Shown here: positions 37,303 to 45,362 of the stretch, in pieces
Position numbering within the stretch: position 1 is the stretch's first letter
How the letters are laid out: every line of letters starts with the position of its first letter
Assembly: GCA_020630015.1 (NCBI GenBank)
Contig: JAHDCF010000003.1
Location: forward strand, 1 to 64,000
Source of the DNA: Planktomarina sp.
GTDB lineage: Bacteria; Pseudomonadota; Alphaproteobacteria; Rhodobacterales; Rhodobacteraceae
DNA length: 64,000 bases
Direction of reading: 5' to 3'
Made by a program: the position numbers and the translations under genes
The notes under the pieces: generated by a model
What the model was told of the DNA's origin: nothing
What the model saw: the letters and a program-made list of their open reading frames with translations, nothing else
Database searches by the model: none

Positions 37303-37990
37303 TCTCCTTTTGTGCGCACTGTCCGGGCCCCTTGCCGCAGTTGAATGCAGAGATGTGATATTTGACGAAGTTTCATTCACGATTTGCGAAGCGGATGCCA
37401 CCACCGACAAAATTCGTACCTTTTTGTATCGCGATACGGGGAAACCATATGGAACCTTCAGCGCGTTGCCCGGTAACATTAAGTTCGCCATGAACGCAGG
37501 CATGTATCACCCCGATCGCAGTCCGGTTGGTCATTACGTCGAAGATGGGCAAGAAATCATGCGGATTGTCCCAAACGCCGGGCCCGGAAATTTTGGCATG
37601 CTACCAAATGGGGTGTTTTGCGTTTCCGATAATTCAGCCCGCGTATTTGAAACACGCAATTTTATGGAAAAAGAACTAAGCTGCGATTACGCAAGTCAAT
37701 CAGGGCCGATGCTGGTTGTTGACGGAAAACTGCACTCTCGTTTTATTCCTGGGTCTTCTTACAAAAAAATTCGCAATGGTGTCGGGACAAGCGAAGATGG
37801 GCAAATCACGATTTTTGCAATTTCCAACCAACCGGTCAATTTCGAAACCTTTGGGCGCCTTTATCGTGACGAATTGGGGTTGCCCAATGCCCTTTATTTC
37901 GACGGGCGCATTTCCCGTCTTTATGCACCTCAAATCAATCGTTCCGATTTTGGTGTGCAGATGGGCCCCATCGTGGCGATCACAGATTGA
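37286..37990 (+). CDS. Exported phosphodiester glycosidase family protein (DUF2233)
   Basis: 234 residues. Signal peptide ([18 protein letters not shown]), then a NAGPA-like domain: [65 protein letters not shown] and [14 protein letters not shown]. These match the phosphodiester glycosidase family, whose animal members remove GlcNAc from phosphate esters. The bacterial substrate is unknown. GTG 37286 with GAGG upstream overlaps the end of rbfA by 17 bases, and truB follows after 51 bases, so it sits inside an RNA-maturation operon. Confidence 0.82.
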   Translation: MIFRISLLLCALSGPLAAVECRDVIFDEVSFTICEADATTDKIRTFLYRDTGKPYGTFSALPGNIKFAMNAGMYHPDRSPVGHYVEDGQEIMRIVPNAGPGNFGMLPNGVFCVSDNSARVFETRNFMEKELSCDYASQSGPMLVVDGKLHSRFIPGSSYKKIRNGVGTSEDGQITIFAISNQPVNFETFGRLYRDELGLPNALYFDGRISRLYAPQINRSDFGVQMGPIVAITD

Positions 37991-38041
37991 CCCACACATT
38001 GCATTATCATAGCGCAGCACTGCTAAAACATTGAGGGCCAG

Positions 38042-38944
38042 ATGGGACGCAAACGAAAAGGCCGCCACGTTTCAGGCTGGGTAATACTTGATAAACCAGC
38101 AGGCCCAACAAGCACGGCAATTGTGAATAAAGTTAAATGGGCCTTCGATGCCCAAAAAGCCGGTCATGCGGGAACATTGGACCCAGCGGCAACTGGTATT
38201 CTTGCAGTGGCGTTGGGTGAAGCGACGAAAACGATCCCATACATAACTGATGCCATGAAATCATATCGTTTTGAGGTGAGGTTTGGGGAAGCAACCAACA
38301 CAGACGATGCGGAAGGCGAAGTGATCAAAGTATCAGAGAACCGTCCAAGCGATGAACAAATCAAAGAAACGCTTCAACACTTTATTGGCAATATTGAACA
38401 AGTTCCTCCGCAATTTTCTGCGGTAAAGATTGATGGCCAACGCGCCTATAAGTTAGCGCGCAACGGGGAAGACGTGCAAATTGCCGCCCGCCCATTGTTC
38501 GTGAAATCCCTGATTTTGCATGATCGCCCTTCAGACGATTTGGCGATTTTGGAAATGGAATGCGGCAAAGGTGGATATGTCAGATCGATCGCTCGCGATC
38601 TTGGTAATCTGCTTGGTTGTTTGGGGCACGTTACATGGTTGAGGCGAACCGGGTCAGGGTCATTTGATCTTTCGCACTGTGTAAAAGTCGAAGAAATCGA
38701 ACGTCTTTCGAAAACCAAAGAAATTGACGATTTGTTAAACCCAATGGAAATGGGTTTGATGTCACTTCCACATGGTACAACAACCTTGGAAGGTGCTGCA
38801 AAACTAAAAAATGGAAACCCCGCAATCTGCTTTGTCGATGCTGAATACGGTGAAGAAATTTGGGTAAGCCATGCTGATCAGCCAATTGCAATCGGTCAGT
38901 TCAAATCTGGTGAAATTCATCCGTCCCGCGTCTTTAACTTTTAG
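38042..38944 (+). CDS. truB: tRNA pseudouridine(55) synthase
   Basis: 300 residues. [20 protein letters not shown], then the catalytic [23 protein letters not shown] (Asp in GTLDP), [15 protein letters not shown] and [20 protein letters not shown], are the TruB series. It makes pseudouridine 55 in the T loop of tRNAs. GAGGGCC precedes the ATG. In most proteobacteria rpsO follows; here five bases short of 3.9 kb intervene. Confidence 0.95.
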   Translation: MGRKRKGRHVSGWVILDKPAGPTSTAIVNKVKWAFDAQKAGHAGTLDPAATGILAVALGEATKTIPYITDAMKSYRFEVRFGEATNTDDAEGEVIKVSENRPSDEQIKETLQHFIGNIEQVPPQFSAVKIDGQRAYKLARNGEDVQIAARPLFVKSLILHDRPSDDLAILEMECGKGGYVRSIARDLGNLLGCLGHVTWLRRTGSGSFDLSHCVKVEEIERLSKTKEIDDLLNPMEMGLMSLPHGTTTLEGAAKLKNGNPAICFVDAEYGEEIWVSHADQPIAIGQFKSGEIHPSRVFNF

Positions 38945-39013
38945 CGTGCGTGACCATTCAAGTTAAATTCAACCATTGAAAAGCCAAACGCCTTAGCGCA
39001 CGAATTGTAGCTA

Positions 39014-39520
39014 ATGATTACAAGAAACCACACCAAAGGTGACGCGCCATCCACAGCAATTTATTCTGACTGTGAGAAATACCGCTATACGTTAACGCGT
39101 GAGTGGGATGTGACTTTGAGCAAAGTTCTTTTTGTTATGTTGAACCCTTCCACGGCCACCGAAGTGCAAAACGACCCCACCGTAGAAAGATGCGAACGAC
39201 GTGCGCGTGCTTTGGGGTATGGGGCGTTTCGCGTAACCAATATATTTGCGTGGCGTGATACCGACCCCAAAAAAATGAGATCAGCCACCGATCCAATTGG
39301 TCCGGAAAATGATGAAATGATTGCTGAAAGTTGTGCTTGGGCCGATGATATCGTTGCTGCGTGGGGCACGCATGGTGAACACCTTGAACGCGGTTTAGAA
39401 GTCGAAAAATTGTTGCGCAATTCCGGACAAACCCTATTGCATCTCGGGTTGACGCAAGCGGGCCACCCCAAACATCCTTTGTATATTTCTTATTCAAAAA
39501 AACCAGAAATCTGGGTTTAA
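39014..39520 (+). CDS. DUF1643 family protein
   Basis: 168 residues. YRYTLTREWD, then VLFVMLNPSTATEVQNDPTVERCERRA, FRVTNIFAWRDTDPK and a WGTHGEHLERG stretch are the DUF1643 signature (the N-P-S-T-A motif and the R-x-T-N motif). The function is unknown; this family is widespread in proteobacteria. It lies after truB on the same strand, with 69 bases between. Confidence 0.85.
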   Translation: MITRNHTKGDAPSTAIYSDCEKYRYTLTREWDVTLSKVLFVMLNPSTATEVQNDPTVERCERRARALGYGAFRVTNIFAWRDTDPKKMRSATDPIGPENDEMIAESCAWADDIVAAWGTHGEHLERGLEVEKLLRNSGQTLLHLGLTQAGHPKHPLYISYSKKPEIWV

Positions 39521-39538
39521 CTGTCGAAAGCCATTGTT

Positions 39539-39823
39539 GTGACAAAGCCGAAATCAACGAAAACCGATGCAGAAACGTTATCAAACCTGTTGTCGGAATT
39601 GAAACGCCTCAATGGCCATTCATACCTTGTAAATAATGCAACAATTTTGCGAATGATTTTTTATCAAATCATTCGGGGATTGGCCTTTGGGCTAGGATCT
39701 GTTTTGGGCGCAACAATACTTGTATCGATCCTTGCTTATTTTTTAAGTGGAATGGATTTTATCCCTATTCTTGGTGATTGGGCCGCACAAATTGCGGAAC
39801 AGATTCAAACTGTTGATCAATAA
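39539..39823 (+). CDS. DUF5665-like small membrane protein
   Basis: 94 residues from a GTG at 39539. An N-terminal basic, helical segment (AETLSNLLSELKRLNGHSYL) is followed by IIRGLAFGLGSVLGATILVSILAYFLSG, one long membrane segment, and a short acidic tail (AAQIAEQIQ). The pattern R-G-L-x-x-G-x-G-S-x-x-G-x-x matches DUF5665. The function is unknown. It is co-directional with and 18 bases after the DUF1643 gene. Confidence 0.75.
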   Translation: MTKPKSTKTDAETLSNLLSELKRLNGHSYLVNNATILRMIFYQIIRGLAFGLGSVLGATILVSILAYFLSGMDFIPILGDWAAQIAEQIQTVDQ

Positions 39824-39895
39824 GACTTTGGTAACCACGTTTCCAGGAAACCTTTGATTTTACGAAGAATTCTGAACTAATGTTTGGGCCTTTCA

Positions 39896-40897
39896 ATGAA
39901 GGGCCGCGAAATGTTCTTTTTGTCAGGCATGGTGACCGTTTTATTGCTGACATCTCTTCTGATGGGGGATGACGGGCCTGATCAGGATTTCGCGTCTGAT
40001 GAAGAAACTCTTGATACCGATGAACAAGAAAATGCGTCCAATTCAACTGGTGATCGCGACAGTGGGTATTTTGACGAAAGCGACTTTGAAGATAGAGATG
40101 GTATTTCCGAAACTCGGCTTTTCGCCAGCAGCGACGACGCAGATACATTGGAAGGAAGCATCGGAAATGATTGGATTTCGGGCCAAGCGGGGGCAGACCA
40201 AATTGGTCTGGGTGTTGGTAACGATACGGCTTTCGGCGGTGCAGGAAATGACATCGTTTATGGTAATGCAAACGGCGATAGCTTGTACGGTGATACTGGA
40301 AACGATCGTTTGGAAGGGCAGTCGGGCGATGATCACCTTTTGGGGGATATTGGGGATGACACCCTCTACGGCGGCAATCAAGATGATACGGTAAATGGCG
40401 GATCAGGCGATGATGCAATTTATGGTGGGATTGGGGATGATTTTCTAACGGCAGGACCGGGTTCAGACAGTCTGAACGGTGGGTTTGGAAACGATACCCT
40501 GCTTGGGGCGACAGGCGATGATGTGTTGTTTGGCGGGTTTGGAAACGATCTTATTGATGGGCGGCATGATCCCACAAATTCTGACTTTCTGAATGGTGGC
40601 CACGGGGATGATACATTGATATCCGGCGCGGGTGATTATCTGCATGGCGGTGCGGGTGCAGATGTGTTTCAATTTACAGCGACAACAGATCAAAGCACCA
40701 CGATTTCTGACTTCACACAAAGTGAAGACAAAGTTCTGATCGAAGTACCGTCAGAAACAATACAAAGTGACATCAGAATCGAGACAAACCAACTTGGCAT
40801 TTCATCGATCCTATTTAATGGAGTCGAGGTCGCTCAAGTGATTGGTGAACGCCCCCCCACTTTGGACGACATTATGGTTATCCCATCAACTTCCTAA
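39896..40897 (+). CDS. RTX-type (haemolysin-type calcium-binding) repeat protein A
   Basis: 333 residues from ATG 39896; ATG 39911 or TTG 39884 are alternatives. A hydrophobic N-terminus (MFFLSGMVTVLLLTSLLMG) leads to a strongly acidic linker (about residues 25-75), then about 17 nonapeptides of the GGxGxDxLx type, such as GNDTAFGGAGND and GDDTLYGGNQDD, then a C-terminal beta cap (GGAGADVFQFTATTDQ...). Such repeats bind calcium and fold as a beta roll. Because the N-terminal segment could anchor or export it, a type I secretion signal is not evident. It converges on and overlaps its relative downstream by 4 bases. Confidence 0.85.
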   Translation: MKGREMFFLSGMVTVLLLTSLLMGDDGPDQDFASDEETLDTDEQENASNSTGDRDSGYFDESDFEDRDGISETRLFASSDDADTLEGSIGNDWISGQAGADQIGLGVGNDTAFGGAGNDIVYGNANGDSLYGDTGNDRLEGQSGDDHLLGDIGDDTLYGGNQDDTVNGGSGDDAIYGGIGDDFLTAGPGSDSLNGGFGNDTLLGATGDDVLFGGFGNDLIDGRHDPTNSDFLNGGHGDDTLISGAGDYLHGGAGADVFQFTATTDQSTTISDFTQSEDKVLIEVPSETIQSDIRIETNQLGISSILFNGVEVAQVIGERPPTLDDIMVIPSTS

Positions 40898-42510
40898 GTT
40901 TCATCTTGTCGAAACGCCAGTTGAATATCATCCGCCAAGACAACGGCATTGCTGACGATCACAAATGGCAAAAGTATTCCATTTGCGCGTACCAGATACT
41001 CCCCGGCGTTTTCTCCGGGTGTCACTGCAACGGTGGTTGCTTCAGGGTCGAATTCAGAGCTTTGCAGGGAAATAACCAATGAGTCTTGGGCTGGATCAAA
41101 ATCCGTAACTCTTGAACCAGCGACCTCCGTCCCTGTTTCAGCTAAATCAAGGCGTGCCGTAAACGTATCGGCGCCCGCACCACCGCTTACAGTATCAGCA
41201 TTGTCAAACTGAACGGAGTCATTGCCTTCTCCACCAAACATTTCATCGGCTTCTGAATCAAATCCATCGATCAGATCAGCGCCTTCACCACCAAAGATTG
41301 TATCTTCGTGGGTGCCCCCGACAATCGTGTCATCCAGTTCGCCACCATAGATCAGATCTTGATCCGCGCCACCATACAGTTCATTGGTTCCGCCTGTTCC
41401 GCCGGTTATTGTGTCATCACCATCACCACCGCGCGCAACGATACCTGCTGTTTGCGCTTCTATTACGTCGGAGCCGCGACCACCCTCAGCCAATATTGCG
41501 CTATCAGTGGTTATAACATCATCACCGTCGCCACCAAAAGCTTGCGCACCTGCACTGACTGAATCCATTCGAAGGGTGTCGTCACCGTCATCTCCCGACA
41601 GCGTATCCTCAGACGGAATATCAGAGTCATTTTCAAGTTGCGACGCAGCATAAAGCATATCAGCCCCATCGCCACCGAACAGGGCGTCTGCACCTGCATT
41701 CCCAAACAAGGTGTCCGAACGATCTCCGCCATAAATATTGTCGTTGTCATTGCCCCCGTGAAGGGTGTCGCTTCCGTCTTCACCGTTCAGGATGTTGGCC
41801 CCATCTGTGCCAAGGGCAGAGATGCTGTCGTCCCCTTGCCCACCCGTGGCTGTGTCTGCACCAGAACCGACCAACAGAAAATCATTTCCATCTCCAGCGG
41901 CCAACCGATCATCACCCGATCCTGCCAACAACGTATCATCGCCGGTTCCACCACGCAGATCATCATTTCCGAATCCACCAGAAAGGCTGTCATCACCCAA
42001 TCCGCCACCAAGGGTGTCATCACCAGACAACCCTGAAAGTAAGTCATCCCCGACCTCACCGGCAATCAGGTCTGATCCTGCACCGCCAAAAAGGAAATCA
42101 ATATCAAAACCACCGTTTAGAATATCATCACCCGACGCTCCTTCCAGTGTGTCGTCACCAGTTTCGCCGGTTAAGACATCGGAGTCCGGACCACCATCAA
42201 GCAGATCCTTGCCGAATCCCCCTGTCAAAGTATCATCTCCATCTAGACCTGATAACGTATCATCACCTGACCCAGTCGAAATGACATCCGCATTCGCCGA
42301 ACCAGTTTGGTTAACACTCAAAGTATCGTCATTCTGACTTTCGTCATCGTCACCAGTGGTAGTGTCGTCAACAGTATCGGAAGTTACAGTATCATCCGAA
42401 GTGTCATCTTCGTCTGCAATGTCATCATCTTCAGCAGCTGCAACATCGCCACCTGAACCAACTGCCATAAGCAACAGTGCCAACAAAAACGGAAAATACT
42501 CTAAGCCCAT
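40894..42510 (-). CDS. RTX-type calcium-binding repeat protein B
   Basis: 538 residues from ATG 42510, with AAAGG seven bases upstream; an open frame continues to 42615. The layout copies protein A: hydrophobic start (YFPFLLALLLMAVGSGGDVAAA), a long acidic, Thr/Ser/Asp-rich linker (about 25-75), then over 30 GGxGxDxLx units in several blocks (for example GDDTLSGLDGDDTLTGGFGKD) and a beta cap (ADTFTARLDLAETG...). It is roughly twice the repeat length of protein A. It is convergent with A, so the pair may be a diverged duplication. Confidence 0.85.
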   Translation of the reverse strand: MGLEYFPFLLALLLMAVGSGGDVAAAEDDDIADEDDTSDDTVTSDTVDDTTTGDDDESQNDDTLSVNQTGSANADVISTGSGDDTLSGLDGDDTLTGGFGKDLLDGGPDSDVLTGETGDDTLEGASGDDILNGGFDIDFLFGGAGSDLIAGEVGDDLLSGLSGDDTLGGGLGDDSLSGGFGNDDLRGGTGDDTLLAGSGDDRLAAGDGNDFLLVGSGADTATGGQGDDSISALGTDGANILNGEDGSDTLHGGNDNDNIYGGDRSDTLFGNAGADALFGGDGADMLYAASQLENDSDIPSEDTLSGDDGDDTLRMDSVSAGAQAFGGDGDDVITTDSAILAEGGRGSDVIEAQTAGIVARGGDGDDTITGGTGGTNELYGGADQDLIYGGELDDTIVGGTHEDTIFGGEGADLIDGFDSEADEMFGGEGNDSVQFDNADTVSGGAGADTFTARLDLAETGTEVAGSRVTDFDPAQDSLVISLQSSEFDPEATTVAVTPGENAGEYLVRANGILLPFVIVSNAVVLADDIQLAFRQDET

Positions 42511-42841
42511 GGGGAAACCTTTCAAACCTGGCATTGCCATCTGAATGGCCACATCAGACCAGATTCGGTCAAATCTATTTAAAAACGTCTGCATCGCATC
42601 GGCGGTATTTCGCAAATTTGCCGAAGCGGCGGAAACAATGCACTCGAATCAGGTCCATTGATGAAAGATTTTCAAGCAAACCATTGAAAAGAAGCCATAA
42701 AGTGAATTCGAAAGATTCAGTCTTCCCCTGAAGGACAAATCGGTTTAAGTACCCGCGTCGCCTTTGTGCGGCACCTCCACGGGCACTGCTGGACGACATC
42801 CCGGCTTTCGCCATCATCATTAACCGTAAAAGGAGACCCCG
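42511..42841 (+). promoter_or_regulatory. 331-base region holding the rpsO promoter and leader
   Basis: Between the RTX protein B start and rpsO there is no convincing gene. The last 100 bases (about 42745-42830) are more GC-rich than the flanks, with AGTACCCGCGTCGCC, GGCACCTCCACGGGC and GGACGACATCCCGGC stretches, and end in AAAAGGAGACC, the ribosome binding site of rpsO. This could be a structured leader for S15 control, but I cannot fold it reliably by eye. Confidence 0.4.
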
Positions 42842-43111
42842 ATGTCGATTACTGCTGAAGAAAAAGCACGCATTATGAAAGAATTTGCAACCAAAGAGGG
42901 TGACACCGGTTCTCCCGAAGTACAGGTTGCAATTTTGTCATCTCGCATTGCGACGTTGACTGAACATTTCAAAACGCACAAGAAAGACAATCACGGCCGC
43001 CGCGGTCTTTTGAAAATGGTGGCCCTGCGTCGCAAGCTTCTTGATTACACTCGCGCCAAAGACGAAGAGCGTTATCAGAATCTCATCAAAAAATTGGGTC
43101 TGCGCCGTTAA
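42842..43111 (+). CDS. rpsO: 30S ribosomal protein S15
   Basis: 89 residues, standard length. [30 protein letters not shown], then [30 protein letters not shown] are the S15 series. It binds 16S rRNA early in 30S assembly. The ribosome binding site AAAAGGAG lies 8 bases before the ATG. It is followed by its own terminator, so it is likely a single-gene unit here. Confidence 0.97.
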   Translation: MSITAEEKARIMKEFATKEGDTGSPEVQVAILSSRIATLTEHFKTHKKDNHGRRGLLKMVALRRKLLDYTRAKDEERYQNLIKKLGLRR

Positions 43112-43133
43112 ACGCATCCAAATTTTTTACAAG

Positions 43134-43167
43134 AAGCCGCACATCAACGCGATGCGCGGCTTTTTTA
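43134..43167 (+). terminator. Intrinsic terminator of rpsO
   Basis: Stem AAGCCGC / GCGGCTT around a 15-base loop, followed by six Ts, starting 22 bases after the rpsO stop codon. Confidence 0.8.
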
Positions 43168-43241
43168 TTGCCGACACGTCATCATTGACCAATGGTTTTT
43201 CAGTCTGCTTTGCTAAGAAATGAAAACTCCAAAGGTGCGCC

Positions 43242-43958
43242 ATGCTGCCAGCAATCAAAGTTTTGATGAATATGGGAAGCCTTCATCGGTTGCTTCCCTT
43301 CTTTTTATTGGGCCTCGTAATCTCGATCGTAAGATTTGATGCCGGGATCCTGATTGCCGTGGCATATGGCATCATCTTACAGTTTTTCGTTGAATACGCG
43401 TTGCACAGATTTTTGTTACATCGCAAACCACCAACCGAACAAAGCCCATTCAACGCATTGTATCGCAGCCACATCGCGCACCACGAATTTCCAAATGACC
43501 CTGAATTTTTTACAGGGGATGACCATTGGTATCCTGTCCGATTTGGCCTCAAAGCGATTGCGATCCACAGCATTATCCTTTGGCCTTTCGTTGGTTTGCT
43601 TTCCGGAATTACATACAGCTGTGTCGCTCTTTTTGTTGGGTCTGTATTGGCATTCACCTTTTATGAATATTGCCACACCATTGCGCACCTTAACGTTCCA
43701 AAAGGCCGCATTGGTCAGACAATCACACGAAGCCATCTTTTACATCATTACCAAGACCACCATGCCACATTTCACGTCAGCCTTGGGATGGGATGGATCG
43801 ACAAGTTGTTCGGCACTGCACATGATAAAGAAGAAGCCAAGAAAAGATTTGACCGCGACACCCTGTTGTCATTGGGAATGGATCCGTATGATCTGCGGTT
43901 GATAACGGCGCGCAAGGCATTTGGTATTACAAAGACACCAATGCGCGGGAAATCCTAA
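43242..43958 (+). CDS. Fatty acid hydroxylase / sterol desaturase family protein
   Basis: 238 residues, four or more membrane segments. The di-iron histidine clusters are visible in order: HRFLLH, HIAHHEF, HTIAH and HLLHHYQDHH. Enzymes of this family use a di-iron centre and oxygen to hydroxylate or desaturate lipids such as fatty acids, sterols or carotenoids. AAGGTG precedes the ATG at 43242, but other in-frame Mets at residues 9 and 11 could start. It is between rpsO and pnp, two genes that are usually adjacent. Confidence 0.88.
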   Translation: MLPAIKVLMNMGSLHRLLPFFLLGLVISIVRFDAGILIAVAYGIILQFFVEYALHRFLLHRKPPTEQSPFNALYRSHIAHHEFPNDPEFFTGDDHWYPVRFGLKAIAIHSIILWPFVGLLSGITYSCVALFVGSVLAFTFYEYCHTIAHLNVPKGRIGQTITRSHLLHHYQDHHATFHVSLGMGWIDKLFGTAHDKEEAKKRFDRDTLLSLGMDPYDLRLITARKAFGITKTPMRGKS

Positions 43959-43960
43959 AC

Positions 43961-45094
43961 TTAAGAAAGCCGCATTTGGTTATATGCATCCAACTCTGCA
44001 CTCAACTCTGCCTCTGAAAGGTTGTTTGTAAGTGCATCTTTAAGGCGTTGGGATTGGGTCTTTGGTGCCAGACCTCCTGATGGTGGGTCAGTATCAAGAT
44101 TGGTGGGGAAGGGGTAACCAAACGCCGTGGATCCAATTACATTTTCTAATTCCCGGTCGCTTAATGTGCCGTTTTTCAATGCTTCTTTCAAAACTGGGAA
44201 TACCTTTTTACACATCGCAGTTCGATCCAGATTTTCCATTGCGATTCCGAATGCGGACGAGATTTGTAACAAGTTCGCCATCCGAAAGATGTCCTTTGAA
44301 GTATTGTTTCCAGCGCCATGCATCAAAGCCGGGTTGAAAAACAAAGCATCGCCCTTTTGCAATGGAAGTTGAACAAAGTTTTCAGCAAAATAATCTTGAA
44401 ACTCTTTATCACCAAAACGACGATAGCCGTCTTCAAACTTCTGGCTAAACGGCAAAAGATGTGTAGGGCCTGTCTCCAATGGCATATCACAATGGGCCAC
44501 GGCACCTTGAAGCGTCAGTTGCGCCGATGTCTGATGAATATGATCGGGGTATTGGTCAATTTGAGCAGCCGTCATAAATCCAAGGTGATAATCCCGGTGT
44601 GGGACTTGCGCCGTCCCCCCTGGATTCACTCGATTGACTTGCGCTGTCATTTGATATGCAGGGCCAAGCCACGCCTCTGCCGCCATCGCAAGACCATCAG
44701 ACGCATAATATGATGCGAAATTTACAGGGTCTGCCATACAGTGTTTTTCGACTGCATTCCAAACCCGATCATTCGAACCAGGTTTGGCGAAGTGGTCACC
44801 CCCACCCGCTTGCTGATTTTTTTCCAAATCGATCAGGTGTTCAAATACTTGGGTGGCGCGGTCGACAACTTGCAAATCCTGCATGGCACCCCGTATCGCC
44901 AGAACACCGGGGCCATTCAGAAATATGTTTGCCCATTCCAACAAAATTTTTGCCCGGCTCGCTTTAGAACCTGCCGCATCACGAACCATCGCGCCATCAT
45001 AAATCGGCACGTTTTTGTGAATTTCGATTGCTGAAGGTGCGACCGCCGTTGTTGTTTGACCAGAAACTTGTTGTTTGAAATCATCGAATGTCAT
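43961..45094 (-). CDS. Phytanoyl-CoA dioxygenase (PhyH) family protein
   Basis: 377 residues from ATG 45094, with GGGGTGAA just upstream. The facial triad of a Fe(II)/2-oxoglutarate oxygenase is seen as PHRDYHLG (His-x-Asp) near residue 165 and LMHGAGNNTSKD (distal His) near 265, with an Arg nearby (DIFRMANLLQISS) for 2-oxoglutarate. The family hydroxylates lipids and small molecules; the substrate is not clear. It converges on the fatty acid hydroxylase gene with 2 bases between stops. Confidence 0.82.
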   Translation of the reverse strand: MTFDDFKQQVSGQTTTAVAPSAIEIHKNVPIYDGAMVRDAAGSKASRAKILLEWANIFLNGPGVLAIRGAMQDLQVVDRATQVFEHLIDLEKNQQAGGGDHFAKPGSNDRVWNAVEKHCMADPVNFASYYASDGLAMAAEAWLGPAYQMTAQVNRVNPGGTAQVPHRDYHLGFMTAAQIDQYPDHIHQTSAQLTLQGAVAHCDMPLETGPTHLLPFSQKFEDGYRRFGDKEFQDYFAENFVQLPLQKGDALFFNPALMHGAGNNTSKDIFRMANLLQISSAFGIAMENLDRTAMCKKVFPVLKEALKNGTLSDRELENVIGSTAFGYPFPTNLDTDPPSGGLAPKTQSQRLKDALTNNLSEAELSAELDAYNQMRLS

Positions 45095-45276
45095 CACTTC
45101 ACCCCTTTTTTGCAACCGCTTGCAATTCTAAATACATGCGCTGAAGAAACTCAATTTGCAAGAGTTCATTTTCAAACATTCAAGCAAAGCTGGCCACCGA
45201 AATGGTTCGATATGATCGCCCCCTTCCCCTTGAAGGCGATCTGCGGTATTGGCACCCATCTGAAACGTGGCGCCCG

Positions 45277-45348
45277 GACCCCAGCGCCCGAAAATAAGAT
45301 ACCGGGGTCGGCGGCAATGGGGCCGCCACGTGACTGGCCAAAGGGCCA
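45277..45348 (+). promoter_or_regulatory. Structured pnp leader with three hairpins
   Basis: Three hairpins follow in order before pnp: GACCCC (45277-45282) with GGGGTC (45304-45309); GGCGGC (45310-45315) with GCCGCC (45322-45327); TGGCC (45335-45339) with GGCCA (45344-45348). The pnp ribosome binding site AGGAAA follows within about 4 bases. In E. coli the pnp leader folds as a hairpin cut by RNase III for autoregulation, so a similar role is plausible here but not shown. Confidence 0.55.
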
Positions 45349-45362
45349 AACAGGAAACTTAC

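Noticed and set aside
40100-42300. Regular short repeats as a possible CRISPR array
   Set aside because: The repeats are degenerate 27-base units coding for nonapeptides with no constant repeat and spacer. No cas gene is present.
41765-42337. 190-codon Ser/Pro-rich plus-strand open frame across RTX protein B
   Set aside because: Its SSP-rich repeat pattern is the reverse complement of the Gly-Asp repeats of the RTX gene.
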